The notes beneath the pieces were generated by a model that had not been told where the DNA came from, ran no database searches, and was given only the letters and a program-made list of their open reading frames with translations. Both the position numbers and the translations under genes were made by a program. DNA of 64,000 bases, taken from contig NC_049979.1 of assembly GCF_000003815.2 (NCBI RefSeq), positions 9,859,705 through 9,923,704 of the forward strand. Direction: 5' to 3'. Origin of the DNA: Branchiostoma floridae (Eukaryota > Chordata > Leptocardii > Amphioxiformes > Branchiostomatidae). Each line of letters begins with the position of its first letter. Positions within the stretch are counted from its first letter, which is position 1. Positions 1-11,877 of this stretch are shown piece by piece.

Positions 1-1361
1 GAAGCTGTGTTGCTGAGCACACGGTAAGGCGTGTCTAGCAACTCCAACGAGTCCAAGGCCAACCTTGAATTTTTGACAATAGTTCTTCTGTAACATTTCC
101 TGTTCATCCAAAGGTAAACAATGAAGTTAACTGATTATCCTAGATATGGTGACAGGGATATGCTTGATGATGCTCAATCTAACCAACTTATCGGGGCTGA
201 CTGTCCCTGTAAATAAACAGGCCTGGAGAAGAATTTCTGCTGTTTCCTGGGACACAAGATGTAAATAAACTGGGACAGATCAATCAAAAACAGCAACTTC
301 AGTTCTTTCAAAATGTCTTACTAAAGAATCTCCTCTGTTCTTAAATAGTTTCTTTTGCTCCCAGCTAAATACCACCCAACAGCCTGGCCCACCTGGTGCA
401 TTTCCTAATCACCCCTTCCCACACAAGCCAAGAAAATATTCCTCTGGGAATTTGCCTTATCAGTAAAGCACCAACTTTTTTACTTCCTTGAGCTGAGGGG
501 GAGACCATTAGGAGGAGGACTCAAGCTACTGGGGAAAAGTGTTGAGTTATTCTTAGAACAGTTAAGGTCATGGTACTGCAGTTACCTAAAAGTTGGAGCG
601 ATGTGCCAAAATAAATTTCTGTATTTTGTGCTTCCAAGCTTGACACCTTCTGGGAGCAAACCCCTTCATTTGAGCCCCAGGAAATTGATAAATCAATATG
701 GTGGAAGAATTTCCAATTTTCTATCATTCCATCAGCTCACATCAGTCCATGCAGATTGGGCCTCTAATCTCACTCCTATCTCCATTATGCAGCTAGGGGG
801 AGTTGAAGATTTGCCTTTGGCCTTTCTGGCTGGTTCCACTGGAGGCCTATAGTTATTACCATATACCTAAGGCTTTCTAAGGCTTTGGTACTTTACATTT
901 CATGGTCTTAACACACGACCATTCATCCATCCAGCAATTCTATAACTCACCTTGCTCCACATAAATTTCCAACACTGAAGAACACATGAAATAAGACAAA
1001 ATACTAGAGTTGTCATCTTAGAAATATTCAATATTACTGATATCAAATTCTTGTCTTGCATCTCCCGTGTAACCACTTTTGGGGTTTTAAGCTATAACAA
1101 TTGATTTTCTTTCTCGGACTTATCAAAATATGATCACATCTAAAAGCAATGAATAATGCATCTAGTGTTTCAACTTTCTGTCATGTTTTGTATCTATGAA
1201 ATTCAAGTCAGTGCACAAAGAAAAAGGCTTTATTCATGTATGGCCTTACATTACATTCCTTGCTTCAAATCGGTTTTAGATGTATTAGTTGACCGACATG
1301 GCCTCTGAGGCCGTAACCTGATATTCCTACAATGAGACAGAAAAATGATGTCATTACTTAC
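1..1361. other. Intron 3 of the FRMD6-like gene (partial); no exon seen
   Basis: AT-rich sequence downstream of exon C on the minus strand. I searched it for the next FERM segment (the hydrophobic strand that usually follows the W-x-x-x motif) and found none, so the next exon is probably beyond the window edge. Open frames here are short and unlike proteins. Confidence 0.5.
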
Positions 1362-1441
1362 ATGACTGCTGTCCGTGCGCCAGCCGCGTGGACCGTACTT
1401 CGATAGCCGCTTCTGTGGGTCGATAAACTGGAACTCCCCAT
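1362..1441 (-). CDS. FRMD6-like: FRMD6-like exon C (FERM F1 lobe, continued)
   Basis: The acceptor is GTGTTTCAG and the donor is AGTCAT/GTAAGTAATG. It enters in phase 1 and leaves in phase 0. It encodes DGEFQFIDPQKRLSKYGPRG followed by WRTDSSH, the segment after the FGL motif that in Expanded and FRMD6 reads as a D-x-x-x-K-L-x-K-Y-x-P-K/R-x-W pattern. Confidence 0.88.
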
Positions 1442-4400
1442 CTGAAACACATTACCACGTGCCGGGATGAAACTCGGGGCTTATCGGTAATGGATTTGGA
1501 GTTGACAGAGGAAAACTGGCTGCTTCCTCACAGCGCGAGATCAAAGGGAAGGGATCACTGCAGACAGCACGGGAAATGCTGACCAACTCCATACAAGATA
1601 ATGGTTACTCAATCAGTTGAAAATATTGTATGATGTGTGCAGTTCTTCTTTGACATAATGGGAAATGGAGGTGGAAAGGAAAAGTCCTCTAAAATATCAT
1701 TCAGTGTCTGAAGGACTTCCAGACGACATCAATATGATTCACACGGCAGAGATGAAACAATTTACTACCAACATCTAAAAAACTACAAATCATTAAGAAC
1801 TTTGTGGCACCTCCACCTACTAAACATTAAATCACAGCATGAAGAATTGGTAAGACTTGGGGAAACCTTATCTCACTTCCCAGTTGGTTCTGGATCCCCA
1901 AAGGAGGGGACCCCTAAGGCAGTAAATACACATTTGAGACAGGAAATTTCCAAACAAGAACTGCAAGTGCACCATGGGCTATAAACAATGCAGCATAGCA
2001 AAGTTCAGATTTCACACCGATTGGGAATCTACACCTCCGGCAGGATTATTTGTTGCCCAAAGGTGGGCCTGACAGGAAAGCTAATTGGACCACAGCCAAG
2101 CGCTAGTGCTATACAAGTACATCGCCTGCTTATGGAATCCTTGCTGGGATAATCCTGCTTAATACAACGTTTGAAGTATATGATCTGTGTTTAGAAAATA
2201 CATGTCTGGCTGTTCCCCACTAACATGTTTTTTTGGAACCAATATGGGTTACATAGCAGAATGAAAAATGGTTTAAAGAAAAACTTCTAATCTAAATGTT
2301 GCTTAAGAATTTAGGAAATTGCAGCATGTATTCATAGAAATACGCAAAAATGTATGTGTATGTCAATTCTAATTTCTATGGAATAATCTGATTGTGTTCA
2401 TAGCAACTGTCCTGGCACTGAATGGTTGCCAAGCTGAATTCTTATCCAAAATTATTTACATAAACATTCTGTAAGGAAAATGAAAAGCATACAGTCACAG
2501 GAATATATCCATGGCATTACATCAGATGAGAAAGAATGACTTCCCGGTAACATTATCTCATTTTATGAATATGCAATCTAATAACATTCATCAAGGGTTT
2601 CACCTGGTTTTGTGTTACTTTGGTAGAGGAAGCTGTGTGCAATGGAGTGTGTTATGGCTAGGCTGCCATGCTGCTCTCAAAGGGTCAAATTCAAGGACAT
2701 TTGTCTATTTATCATCTGTGACTTATTAGCTATGTGTACCAGACTTAGTACAGCATACGTGCCCATACATTCATCTTAATTTGCTATGAAAGAAAATGTT
2801 CCCTTGAGATGAATATCATTGACATGAACACAAGTATGACATGATGACTCAAGGCCAACTTTGGGGTGTGTGATATTTGGTGACTGAAGAGCTAATTTTC
2901 TTGCTTCTAACCTTTCTTAGCCCTTGCCTGATAATCACCATATCAGGTAATAGGCTGAGGGATCTCTTCACTTTTGTGTCACTGACATAAAGCTCAATAT
3001 GGATCTCGGAAGTATACTCAAGGACATTGCAATATTCCTGCCACAGACTAGGTCTTACTGTGTAGTAAATGGTAATTATGAAATGGATCACATTATCATT
3101 TCATGGCATAGTCACTCTTTGAGGGTGCATACATGTCATGAATAAGAGTGTAGCATTATACACAAAGGAAACACCATTAAATATTTCAAGTAAGGTTTCA
3201 CCATCATATAGCACCTGATAGTTTCTTTAAACATGCAAGTCTAAGTTCAAGGACATATCCAAGGTTAAGAGGGAACTCAGATGGCTTTCTCAGTGGGACT
3301 CCTTTCATTAGCAATTTCCGTGACAGTTGATGTTGCTTTAGGGGCAAAAGTGCCCTGGAGACAGACTGCTTGAATAAAGTGAAACCCCAGAAGCCTAGGG
3401 TTAATACTTTTATCTTATAAACCATGCTTTTTCAGGCTAACAGGACGGTTGAACAATGGTTCTTTGCTACAAGCATTCTGTTGTGCTTTTTCTCTATACT
3501 TAACTGATGTCACTTTTCAAGTACAGAGAATAGACAAGCAAAGACATACAATAAAGCATGCTGTAACGAAAGCTGAGGTTTAGGAAAACAGCCACCAAAG
3601 TACAAAGCCTGGACAATTACATTAAGTCCTCCTTTCTCTCCTTCACATCTATTGTGTGTGTTGTGTGCTTTTACACCTGTCCCTTCAAAGCAATTAGGTG
3701 TTCCCTTCCAGTACATTGCATTCACATCCGATTGTCAACACTGCCCTGCAGCTACCTGACTAGTCTGACTCATGGTTAAAAAGTGCTGAGATGACAATCT
3801 TCCTTTGATTTGCAAAACATACTAATTCAAAGTCATACTCATACACCATAAGTTTGTCTATTTGAGTTGCCAGAAGGTGTCTAGGACATGGTTCCTAATA
3901 TAAAAGTCATTTCCTTCTTTCATCAGGAAAAACACAAAAATGAAGAATTTACATTCAACAGAAGTTGTATTTCCATTTTAACCTTATGAAAATAGATGTT
4001 CAACACTTTCATGTAATGAAGTTCAGATTTTGAGGAAAAATTGACAGGATTTACATTCACTAGGAAATATGATATTACAGTTTTGCTTGCAATTATGAAC
4101 AGATTCTGATACTGGACTGTTTTTCACTGCTACCGTAAGTTTATATATGTAATAAAGAACTGTTGTGTAAAATCTTAGGGAGTATTACAGAAATTTCAGA
4201 AAGGTGAGGTCATACATTTGTCGGCAAAATACATTACCTCATACTCAACAACTGAAGCCTACAAGTCCTTAATGCTATAACAGCAGGATCAGTTAAGCTC
4301 AGAGTATAAGTATGATATCCCGACAGGCTAAGATATGATCTACACTTCCTGACAAACAACCCCGCTTACTGGAACTCATTATCGGATCCACCAGGGCAGA

Positions 4401-7400
4401 CAAAGGGACAGATTTACCTGAGTCATAATCTCACTGGAGAGATAACGACACAACTAACGAGCACCTTCTGAATAAGCCACCTGTAGTTCTTAAACACTCG
4501 ACATGAATCATTCCGCAAAGCTGTACCATTTATCTCTCACTGCAGAATGGAACACGAGATAATTACGCTCTTAAAACAGCCTGAAAACGAGTCAAAAAGG
4601 GTATGAATAAATACAGACACAATGGCTGCATCTGCGTATAGATAGTGAAGATGGGCCATAAACCATAATGACATATGGCAAATCATCCCCAACCATAAAA
4701 ACCTCTCTGAGTTTCTAAATCCTTATATGATATGATATTATAAACTATCTTTTAGTGGCCCTACTAGCCTACTAGAATCCTAAATAACTTTCTTAAGGTT
4801 AGGGTCAGTTCTTGTTTCTTGTTAGATAGAAGAACAAAGGACAAAATAACTTCACTTCAAGTCCTTCTAGCGGTTAACAGCTCCTCTAGTCTTTCCCCAA
4901 GGAGGGCAGGTTTACCCAATTGGAGAGCAGGCATATGGTAGATAATTCATCAGCCTATTGGGCTTGACTCTTGAGTGCATTTATTAGTCGCCCGTGGTAC
5001 ATTAATCAAATTTCCTTTTTCTTAATGAAGCAAAGATAGATATTTTCCAATTGTTACGAGCATCTGTTCCATTAGTATCAATCTAATCTTATTTTACAGT
5101 CTCCAGATATTCAATGTCCCATGGCAGCGAAGCCTGGGATCTAATGTCTATGTAAACCATGCTCCTAGAGCCCCTGCCTCAACCCAGTCTATCATAGTTT
5201 ACAGAAGGAAATCCCAAACGTTCCTGTTCCTGTCATCATTATTCCTTTACCATCATAACCCTTTGAGTTGTACATTCTTTACCCATGACATGTATTTCAT
5301 TTTCTAATAACCATCAATTAGAGCTGTCACTCTTTGACATTATGAGGATTTTGAAAAATCCTACAACCCAGTACAAAAACAGGAAATCTTAACTTCCTGT
5401 ACAAATATAAGCCCCAAGGAACATTCCTTCAGATTTGTATATATAATATAATATGTGTGCCCAAAACAGAATTCTTCAACAGAACATTCAACATGTATTT
5501 TCCATTTCCTCTGAGAAACTGTTGTAAACGGTACAAGTTTACCAATTTGGTTAAATCATCATCTGGCTGCAGAGCCCCACAGGTTTCTAGTGTTAGTACA
5601 ACTTGTAGATCCTACTGATTGGTGGCTAGCAGTGACAGCAGGTTGTAATAATGGGTTGCCTAGGGCTATTTGGTCTTCCGTTTTACAGGTGCTTATGCAC
5701 CATTGTATTGCGCTTAGGGTTTATCTCCTGGGAATACTTCAAGCATGAGCACAGGAATGTGACGGTGACATCATCACTTCTGCTTCTGCCCCATCTCAGT
5801 TTGCCAACATGATTACCATTTCTCCAAATTGTCCCTTCAACAAAGTATAAACACTGTTAACTTAACTACGGTGCCTGGCAGGAAATCCAAGTATTGTGCT
5901 TTCTGTTTGACATGGTATTGTGGCAACGAGGGCACAAAAACCTTTCTGTTTTTCTGGGAATTCTCTACATATCCACACAGTAAGCCCTGATACACCTGTT
6001 GTCAGTGATGCAGTACTGAACTCACCTTTTGCCACGGCAAGACCGAAAAAGTGTGGCTCCTTCAAGTCCAGAAGGGAACACAGTTTGTTGAACAGGTCCT
6101 GTCCTCTAGCCTTGCCCTGAAATGGAACATAGGGAACAGGTTACATCCACCATCACTGTAGCGTGGGTACCCATCCTGGGAAGTAACTGCTGGTTCAATC
6201 CTTTTGCTTGCTAACCAGGTGCTTGAGCCAACAGTTACTCCAAAGGATAGTGCAAAGTCTACCATCACTGTGTAGAGGCTACACAATATGTAGTGAACCC
6301 TGAACAGAATTAAACATCTTTAAGGTAGACAGTCTTAATCAATAATTGGCAGCTGAAATTACCTTACTTCTAATAGCACTACACACATTGGCAGATGCAA
6401 GTTTTTTTATTTTCTTTGTTCTGACCATCTTGAAACTGAAAATTTGAAGTCCCCCTTTTCATTGAGTTCTGCACATTGAGCATCCACTTCCCATTTTTGA
6501 GAAAATATCCCCATGGAGCTCTCAAATAATACAGCTACACCAAAAATAAGGGAGACAGGAAATGTCAGAAGACAGGTGGGGCCTGCTTGTAGCACCCTGA
6601 GCGCAAATTACTACATGATGGTTATTTGCCCACAGGAAAATGTAGCCTGAAACCTGTTTAAATGATTCCATTCATTTGCAGTCCTTGTGCCTCAACAACT
6701 GCTTTTTAGCTATATCATCTTGAACTTAAGGGATATAGAGAATAAACTTATGGGGTAAAAATACTAGTAATGTATTCGTACAAAAGAACAGCTCATCACA
6801 GCCTGCCAATGTATACTAAGGGAGATTTAGCAGTTCCAACACTGTTATGTTTATACAACATAAACATAGGTTACACCTCTTTCAAGACTACGTGTCACGA
6901 ACCATGCTTTACCCAAGGTCAAGGTGCTTGTTCATCCTCTCCTAGCCTACAAATTCCAGTCACAGGATCACTTTGTTATGTTATTCCTTCCACAGAAAAC
7001 AATGAACACAGTCTACTTGAGAAATTTCTCCAAACAGGCCCATGCTGACTGAAAAGCAACACAGACAGAACATGGCCCTTTGAAACAACAGGACCAGGGG
7101 TTAACATAATAATTTTGACAGCCTTCACTACAGGAGTAGCAAGTTTGTGAACAAGAACTGAATTGAAGGTACTTTCATTATGATGTAGATGTTTATTGAC
7201 ATTTGTTAATGGAAACCTACACCAGGGATGACACCTTAATCTGGTTAATGCACCATTGCTTTCTGGAGCATTACAAACACACTTAAAATCAAATTATGAT
7301 TGCTTTCTTACCCCCTAACCCATATAGAGAATAAGATTTGCATTGCATACACTGAAGGACTACTTAACAAATCATCTTGACATTTCAGGTGGGGATAAAA

Positions 7401-8217
7401 TAGGCATGTATATTCATTCGTGCAGGGACATTACAGCCTTTAAATCTTATGATGAAAATGAAATGATAATATACAATACAAATGCAGGCTATATTGTTCA
7501 TGCTCTATATCAAAGGTAGGGTAATGACTGTCCCCTAACTGCCCTTGTAGCATCATTAGCTGAGATCACGCGTGAACAAACGTGAATCGCAGCAGGAGGT
7601 AACAGAATGTTCACAACTGTGGAAGGGGCCATCTTGTATCCTGCATGTTTCTTCAGTTATTTTCTGGATACTAGCTGAAACATGTGAGCCAATGATTTGC
7701 TTCCCCTGATGTAGGCAAGATTACATGTAACAGACCTAAAGCTAAACAGTGTATATAACATGGCAAGGTGGTCTTGTGGTTAGGGCTACTGACTATATAT
7801 CTAAACATTCTGGGTTTGAATCTCTGATAGGTCCTTGGGAAAGGTAATTTACAACTATTGTGAAAAAGAGTGCTTCTGTTGGGACATCCTCTTAGACAGG
7901 ATGTTAAGCCAGAGGTCTGGCCACAAGTGTCACCACCAACATGTTGAAAACCCACCACACTCAAAAGAAATGAGTCCATCCAAATGCGAGTGGATCAAAC
8001 CCCACAGCCTGGTATTATGCAGCTTCTACAAGTGTAGGAAACTGGTGTGTTATGCCCCAAACCTGTTTATTGGTTTTTGTGCAGAACAAACATAATTTTT
8101 CTGACAACTTACCTCTGCAGCTATCTGTACATGTTCTCCATTCAGCAGCACCACATCCACGTACTTGTGGGAGGGGGGAAGGCTTCTCCGGGCCATGGTC
8201 ACCTTGTCTTTGATCAT
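1362..8217 (-). CDS. FRMD6-like: FRMD6/FRMD1-like (Willin/Expanded) FERM protein, N-terminal part only
   Basis: Three minus-strand exons join in phase: 8217-8113, 6116-6026 and 1441-1362, giving 92 residues before the gene leaves the window. The peptide contains ARGQDLFNKL, DLKEPHFFGLAV and DGEFQFIDPQKRLSKYGPRG, the first lobe of a FERM domain in the form seen in FRMD6/Willin (FGLSV, YKYCPKEW) and Drosophila Expanded. Known family members are cortical, membrane-associated proteins acting upstream in the Hippo pathway, restraining Yorkie/YAP. The start ATG at 8217 is the first in its exon and gives a short lead before the FERM fold, as in FRMD6. The frame stays open upstream of that ATG to the acceptor, so an earlier start in an unseen exon is possible. 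The other FERM lobes and the tail lie outside. It is divergent to THADA. Family assignment is firm; FRMD6 versus FRMD1 cannot be separated, since both are vertebrate duplicates. Confidence 0.85.
1442..6025. other. Intron 2 of the FRMD6-like gene
   Basis: 4.6 kb of AT-rich sequence between exons C and B. No conserved coding segment, RNA gene or clear transposon boundary was found. Confidence 0.6.
6026..6116 (-). CDS. FRMD6-like: FRMD6-like exon B (FERM F1 lobe)
   Basis: The acceptor is CCATTTCAG and the donor is AAAAG/GTGAGT. It enters in phase 0 and leaves in phase 1. The peptide GKARGQDLFNKLCSLLDLK continues into EPHFFGLAVAK; the GQDLF and HFFGL motifs are family signatures. Confidence 0.88.
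6161..6255. mobile_element. Degraded palindromic MITE, copy 1
   Basis: It shares an arrangement with copies near 45.0 and 45.3 kb: GGTACCCATCCTGGGAAGTA, then GCTGGTTCAATCCTTTTGCT, then TTGAGCCAACAGTTACTCC. The first and last parts are near inverted complements. It sits in intron 1 of the FRMD6-like gene, about 45 bases upstream of the exon B acceptor. No transposase is present, as expected for a non-autonomous element. Confidence 0.55.
6256..8112. other. Intron 1 of the FRMD6-like gene, with a SINE-like insert
   Basis: Non-coding sequence between exons B and A. Apart from the tRNA-like repeat at about 7757-8055, no structure was seen. Confidence 0.5.
7757..8055 (+). mobile_element. Probable tRNA-derived SINE copy
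   Basis: The left end reads GGTGGTCTTGTGGTTAGGGC, then 30 bases later GGGTTTGAATCTC. These resemble the A and B boxes of a tRNA promoter, but the cloverleaf is broken. A body with GACAGGATGTTAAGCCAGAG and a non-tRNA 3' part follow. No target duplication was established and the right end is approximate. A functional tRNA is rejected. Confidence 0.45.
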
Positions 8218-8246
8218 GGTACACCAGGCTGCCCTTCCTTCACTTC
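8113..8246 (-). CDS. FRMD6-like: FRMD6-like exon A (first recognised coding exon)
   Basis: The acceptor TCTGTGCAG lies just above 8246 and the donor GAG/GTAAGT ends the exon at 8113. Coding starts at 8217 (ATG ATC AAA GAC) and gives 35 residues, including KYVDVVLLNGEHVQIAAE, the first strand pair of the FERM F1 lobe. It ends in phase 0. Bases 8246-8218 are probably 5' UTR, which implies at least one upstream non-coding exon. Confidence 0.8.
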
Positions 8247-9367
8247 CTGCACAGACGGGACACAAACACAACAACAATGGTGAGTATGGGTCAAAAGGGC
8301 AGCAGTTTGCTAATGATGCATCATTGCTCTTGACCACAGCATATATATGTACAGGAAGGCAAAAGAAAAGCTACATGTATACAGCTCTGTCCATACATTT
8401 TCAACTGGATACTTTTGGAGAGAGAGGCTGTCAGTGAGTTAGGGATGTACATCATGAACGGTGATAAAAAACAACAAGATACTATATTTTCATGGAATAT
8501 GACTTGTGTACACTCTATACATGTAGAATGGTATGGCAACAACAGCCTTCTAGTTTTAAAAATGTATACGCCAATGATGAAGGATATACAGACATGTAGC
8601 CAAGTATTCTCTGATCACAGTGCACTTTTCAACCTACATGTACATCTATCACCAGTGTAATGGCTTACTTTGCCTTCACAAGGTCAACTGACAAGGTCAT
8701 GAGAGGAGAAGAAGGATAGCACTTCACCCTTTCAACCCACTGGAATGGATAAACAAGCTTTACGATGACAGGCAACCAACCCACGTGAGGCTGTCTGGCA
8801 TCCAAGTAATTACCTAATGTTCATGGATAGCCCTCAAGTCTATAAAAACATTAGGTAGCACTCTGAGAAGAGAGCCCTCTAAAATCCACCCAAGGCTAGA
8901 CACATTGAATTGTATTGTTGGTTCCTGACACATTTGGGCCTTTCTTTTCTTCAAATGGAAGCCAGAAAACATTGCAATGTATTGTAAAGAGAGGGGTGTT
9001 CAAAGAAACTTACCTAAAACACAATATAACTTGTATAGCCGTTTCCTTTTAACCTTGCCTAATTTAAGACACCGGCTCACCAGGTACATCATGAACAATA
9101 TCTCTTTAATGTTTCTTCAGACGTTCAGTGTGACAGCTAAGGCATAAAAATTGATTGGGATTTGACAGGTAGCAGAATTGTAAGAGAAACATGATAGCAG
9201 AACCAGGGCTTGTACTTGTTCTTCCAAGGGGCACAGCATATTAGAGATCACATTTCCAACATTTATACACTACTGAACATACATGAAAGGATGACATCTA
9301 TTATTCATAAGGTTGTAGTGAGCACTGCTTTACCACTACTCATACCGAGGGAATAGAGATTAAAGCT
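8247..9367. other. Sequence upstream of FRMD6-like exon A; no gene seen
   Basis: This is either the 5'-most intron of the FRMD6-like gene or its flank. No splice-bounded coding segment was found. Confidence 0.4.
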
Positions 9368-9376
9368 GTACTGACA
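9368..9376. repeat. Left target-site duplication GTACTGACA
   Basis: Identical to 11928-11936, directly abutting the left TIR. Confidence 0.85.
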
Positions 9377-9426
9377 TAGTCTCCAAGCAGACCCTACGGT
9401 GCCTTAGAAATAGTATCAAAGCTGGC
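9377..9426. repeat. Left terminal inverted repeat (50 bases)
   Basis: Begins TAGTCTCCAAGCAGACC and ends AAAGCTGGC. It is a perfect reverse complement of 11878-11927; similarity stops just after this point. Confidence 0.9.
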
Positions 9427-9995
9427 AAAGGAGTATAGACGGCCAAAGGGAGATAGCCGGCTAAGGGAGTCAAACGGGCACCGGAGGTCTGCCTGCACTG
9501 AAACAGGGTGGAGCGTTTCTATTCAACAATGGTGTCGCTGCCCCACCCTGTTGTCAAGTGCTAATTACTTTACGAGCGACTTACACTGGACGAAGTCAGT
9601 GACCCGCGCGCTATGCGCGCACTTCCCAGCGGTAGGTTCGCGCCAAATGGCGCCGGATTGAAAAATTTGACAGCATCGCAACGTAATAGAACAAGCGCCA
9701 CAATACATAAAATATTTAGTTTAAAATCGATTTGAAGTCTGAAAATAATGCCAAACAAACTACAAATTTCGATATACATATATAATAACACCAAACTAAC
9801 GTTATGAGTTTTAAAAACATGCCGCCTGATCGTAATCCTCTCTGTTATGTTTGGATGCGGTAGAAAGAACCACAACAAGCCAAGCGCGCTGCCATTTCTG
9901 TCTCCTGAAAGTTTATTTCTATTTCGTTCTGCGATTTTGTAATTTCGTCCGGCAAAAACTGCGTCAAGGACCAGATGTTTGCTCCCGGCTAGCAA

Positions 9996-10190
9996 CTATG
10001 GCTTGCATTGGTAGCATAGGGATTTCCCCTGACCGGTAGCGATGCCGACAAAGACATCCTTGCCTTCCAGAGTGGCCAAAATGGAATCGAGCTGTGCTTT
10101 CTTCGGCTCGGATCCCCATACATCGCGGAAAACACGTCGTACTCTGGCCTCCATTGTTGCCGGCATTTTAAATCTGCCGGTAACGGTCAT
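9996..10190 (-). pseudogene. RecQ-like DNA helicase N-terminal fragment
   Basis: The minus-strand frame gives MPATMEARVRRVFRDVWG, then KKAQLDSILATLEGKDVFV, then GIATGQGKSLCYQ, followed by CKP and a stop. The QLDSI-LEGKDVFV-TGxGKSLCYQ order is the zero motif plus the Walker A (motif I) of RecQ-family helicases, where a PAL-type segment normally follows CYQ. All later helicase motifs (DEAH box, motifs III-VI) are missing, so this cannot be an active helicase. It lies inside the TIR-bounded element and the reading stops close to where an exon boundary would be expected. This suggests a captured first exon, or an element-borne gene cut by internal deletion. The start is either the M at 10190 or the M at 10166. 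Confidence 0.75.
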
Positions 10191-10356
10191 CGTAGGTGAC
10201 CCGTGACGTGACTTCCCGTGAGACGGTGCAGGGGCGCACGAGCCATCCTAGGCCGGGAGGGCAATTAACACCTACTCGGCAAGCACAGTTTAATAGGCAA
10301 CAAATAGATGCTAATAGCGTCAGATCAGCCCGACTGAGGGCAGACCCTGGTGCCGG
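10191..10356 (-). promoter_or_regulatory. CG-rich sequence upstream of the RecQ-like fragment, possible carried promoter
   Basis: It is CpG-rich compared with its surroundings and contains GTGACCCGTGACGTGACTTC, which combines a CRE-like TGACGTGA with a GGAAGT-type (ETS) core read on the minus strand. This looks like a small housekeeping promoter ahead of the fragment's ATG. This is inference only. Confidence 0.3.
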
Positions 10357-10460
10357 CTATACGATTCGGTCCGGCCGTGAGAATCGGTCCGGGGCGTGGC
10401 CTAAAAATTACGAAAGCCCATAGCGACAAATGGTACCATGGGGCCTCGCGGGACTCTGCC

Positions 10461-10820
10461 TGCATTCAACTGACATTGTACATAGCTGTACATAGCTAGT
10501 AGTTATGATGTTTAATTATTAGTAGTACCATAATTGTATAATAATTGCATTCATTCAATCTCAACTCCCTATTAAAAACAGGATTGACCCAGACGACTCA
10601 AAAAGACATCAAAACGAAGACATAAGAGTGAGGTAGACTGTCTGCATTAAAGAGACATTGTACATAGCTAGTAGATACGATGTTTAAATCGTAGTATCAT
10701 AATTGTATATTAATTGCATTCATGTAATCTCAACTCCCTACTAAAACAGGATTGCTCAAGACAACTCGAAAAGACAGACAGTTACATCAAAACATCAAAG
10801 ACATAGGGGTTAGGTAGACT
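10461..10820. repeat. Two tandem copies of a ~175-base unit
   Basis: The run TGTACATAGCTAGTAG...ATAATTGTAT...TCTCAACTCCCTA...ACAGGATTG...GTAGACT occurs twice, starting near 10477 and near 10660, with small differences. It lies between the outer and inner arms of the fold-back. Confidence 0.7.
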
Positions 10821-11185
10821 TAATTCAAACTAAGACCGGACCGAATCCCATAGAAGAGCCGTGAAAATCGGTCCGGCCTGAAGAAAAGCGCAAATACTTT
10901 CCGCAACCACTTCTGAAACTGACTGTCATGACTCACGTAGTGATGTCCGAGTGAAGAAAAGGCATTGTCATCACATACATTACTCCATTTGGAAGGCTGT
11001 GAGGGCGGACCGATTCTCACGACCGGACAGAATCCCATAGAAGGGCCGTGAAAATCGGTCCGGCCCGTGAAGAAAAGCGCAAGAAACATTCCGCAACCAC
11101 TTCTGAAACTGACTGTCGTGACTCAAATAGACATTTCTAAGTTAATAAAAGTCATTGCATCACATACATACTCCATTGGAAGACG

Positions 11186-11285
11186 NNNNNNNNNNNNNNN
11201 NNNNNNNNNNNNNNNNNNNNNNNNNNNNNNNNNNNNNNNNNNNNNNNNNNNNNNNNNNNNNNNNNNNNNNNNNNNNNNNNNNNNN
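11186..11285. other. Assembly gap, exactly 100 N
   Basis: Exactly 100 N is the usual placeholder for an unknown-size gap. It falls at the centre of the inverted repeat, where assemblers commonly break. Confidence 0.95.
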
Positions 11286-11877
11286 AATCGGTCCGCCCTC
11301 ACAGTCTTCCAATGGAGTAATCTATGTGATGACATGACTTTTATTAACTTTGAAATGTCTATTTGAGTCATGACAGTTAGTTTCAGAAGTGGTTGGGGAA
11401 TGTTTCTTGCGCTTTTCTTCAGGCCGGACCGATTTTCACGACCCTTCTATGGGATTCTGTCCGGTCGTGAGAATCGAAAAGCCCGCGACGCAGCGCTACA
11501 AACATCCGGTCAAAGGTAAACAATAGATCGCTGCGTGATTTAGCGTGGCTAAACAATGGACTACTAATGAACTAATTCTGTACTCTTGATAAAGCCTCAT
11601 TGATTTGAGTGATGACCTCGTTTCAGTTTTTTAAGTTATATCTTTAAAGCTATATGCAAACTCAGTTTTATGCAGGCAGTTAGATTCCATGATCTTCGCT
11701 AATCATCGATCATCGATCATTGCAGAAGAGTTAGATACAGACTGTGCACATGTACGTATGGGCCTTCGTAGTTTTTAGGCCACGCCCACTTATTGCGTCA
11801 TCGCTCCATATATGGTTCCCGGACCGATTCTCACGGCCGGACCGAATCGTATAGAACACCGGTATACCAAGTCCCTG

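Larger units (their letters stand above)
10357..11854. repeat. Nested fold-back (long inverted repeat) region
   Basis: The outer arm 10357-10415 (CTATACGATTCGGTCCGGCC onward) is matched in reverse complement by about 11770-11854, with about 32 extra bases in the right arm. Inner modules at about 10830-11015 and 11016-11185 are tandem copies (each with GTGAAAATCGGTCCGGCC). A third copy at about 11286-11478 is inverted. The whole is a hairpin-forming structure interrupted by the N block. Confidence 0.75.

Noticed and set aside
1802-3725. Several 60-80 codon frames in FRMD6-like intron 2
   Set aside because: Intronic, no similarity to FERM segments or to any family I know.
7757-7830. tRNA-like segment
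   Set aside because: Box-like motifs exist, but stems do not pair into a full cloverleaf, and a longer repeat body follows; it fits a SINE.
9570-9995. 141-codon minus-strand frame next to the RecQ-like fragment
   Set aside because: It is separated from the helicase frame by a stop, has an odd composition and no recognisable helicase or transposase motif; it is the non-coding continuation after the fragment.
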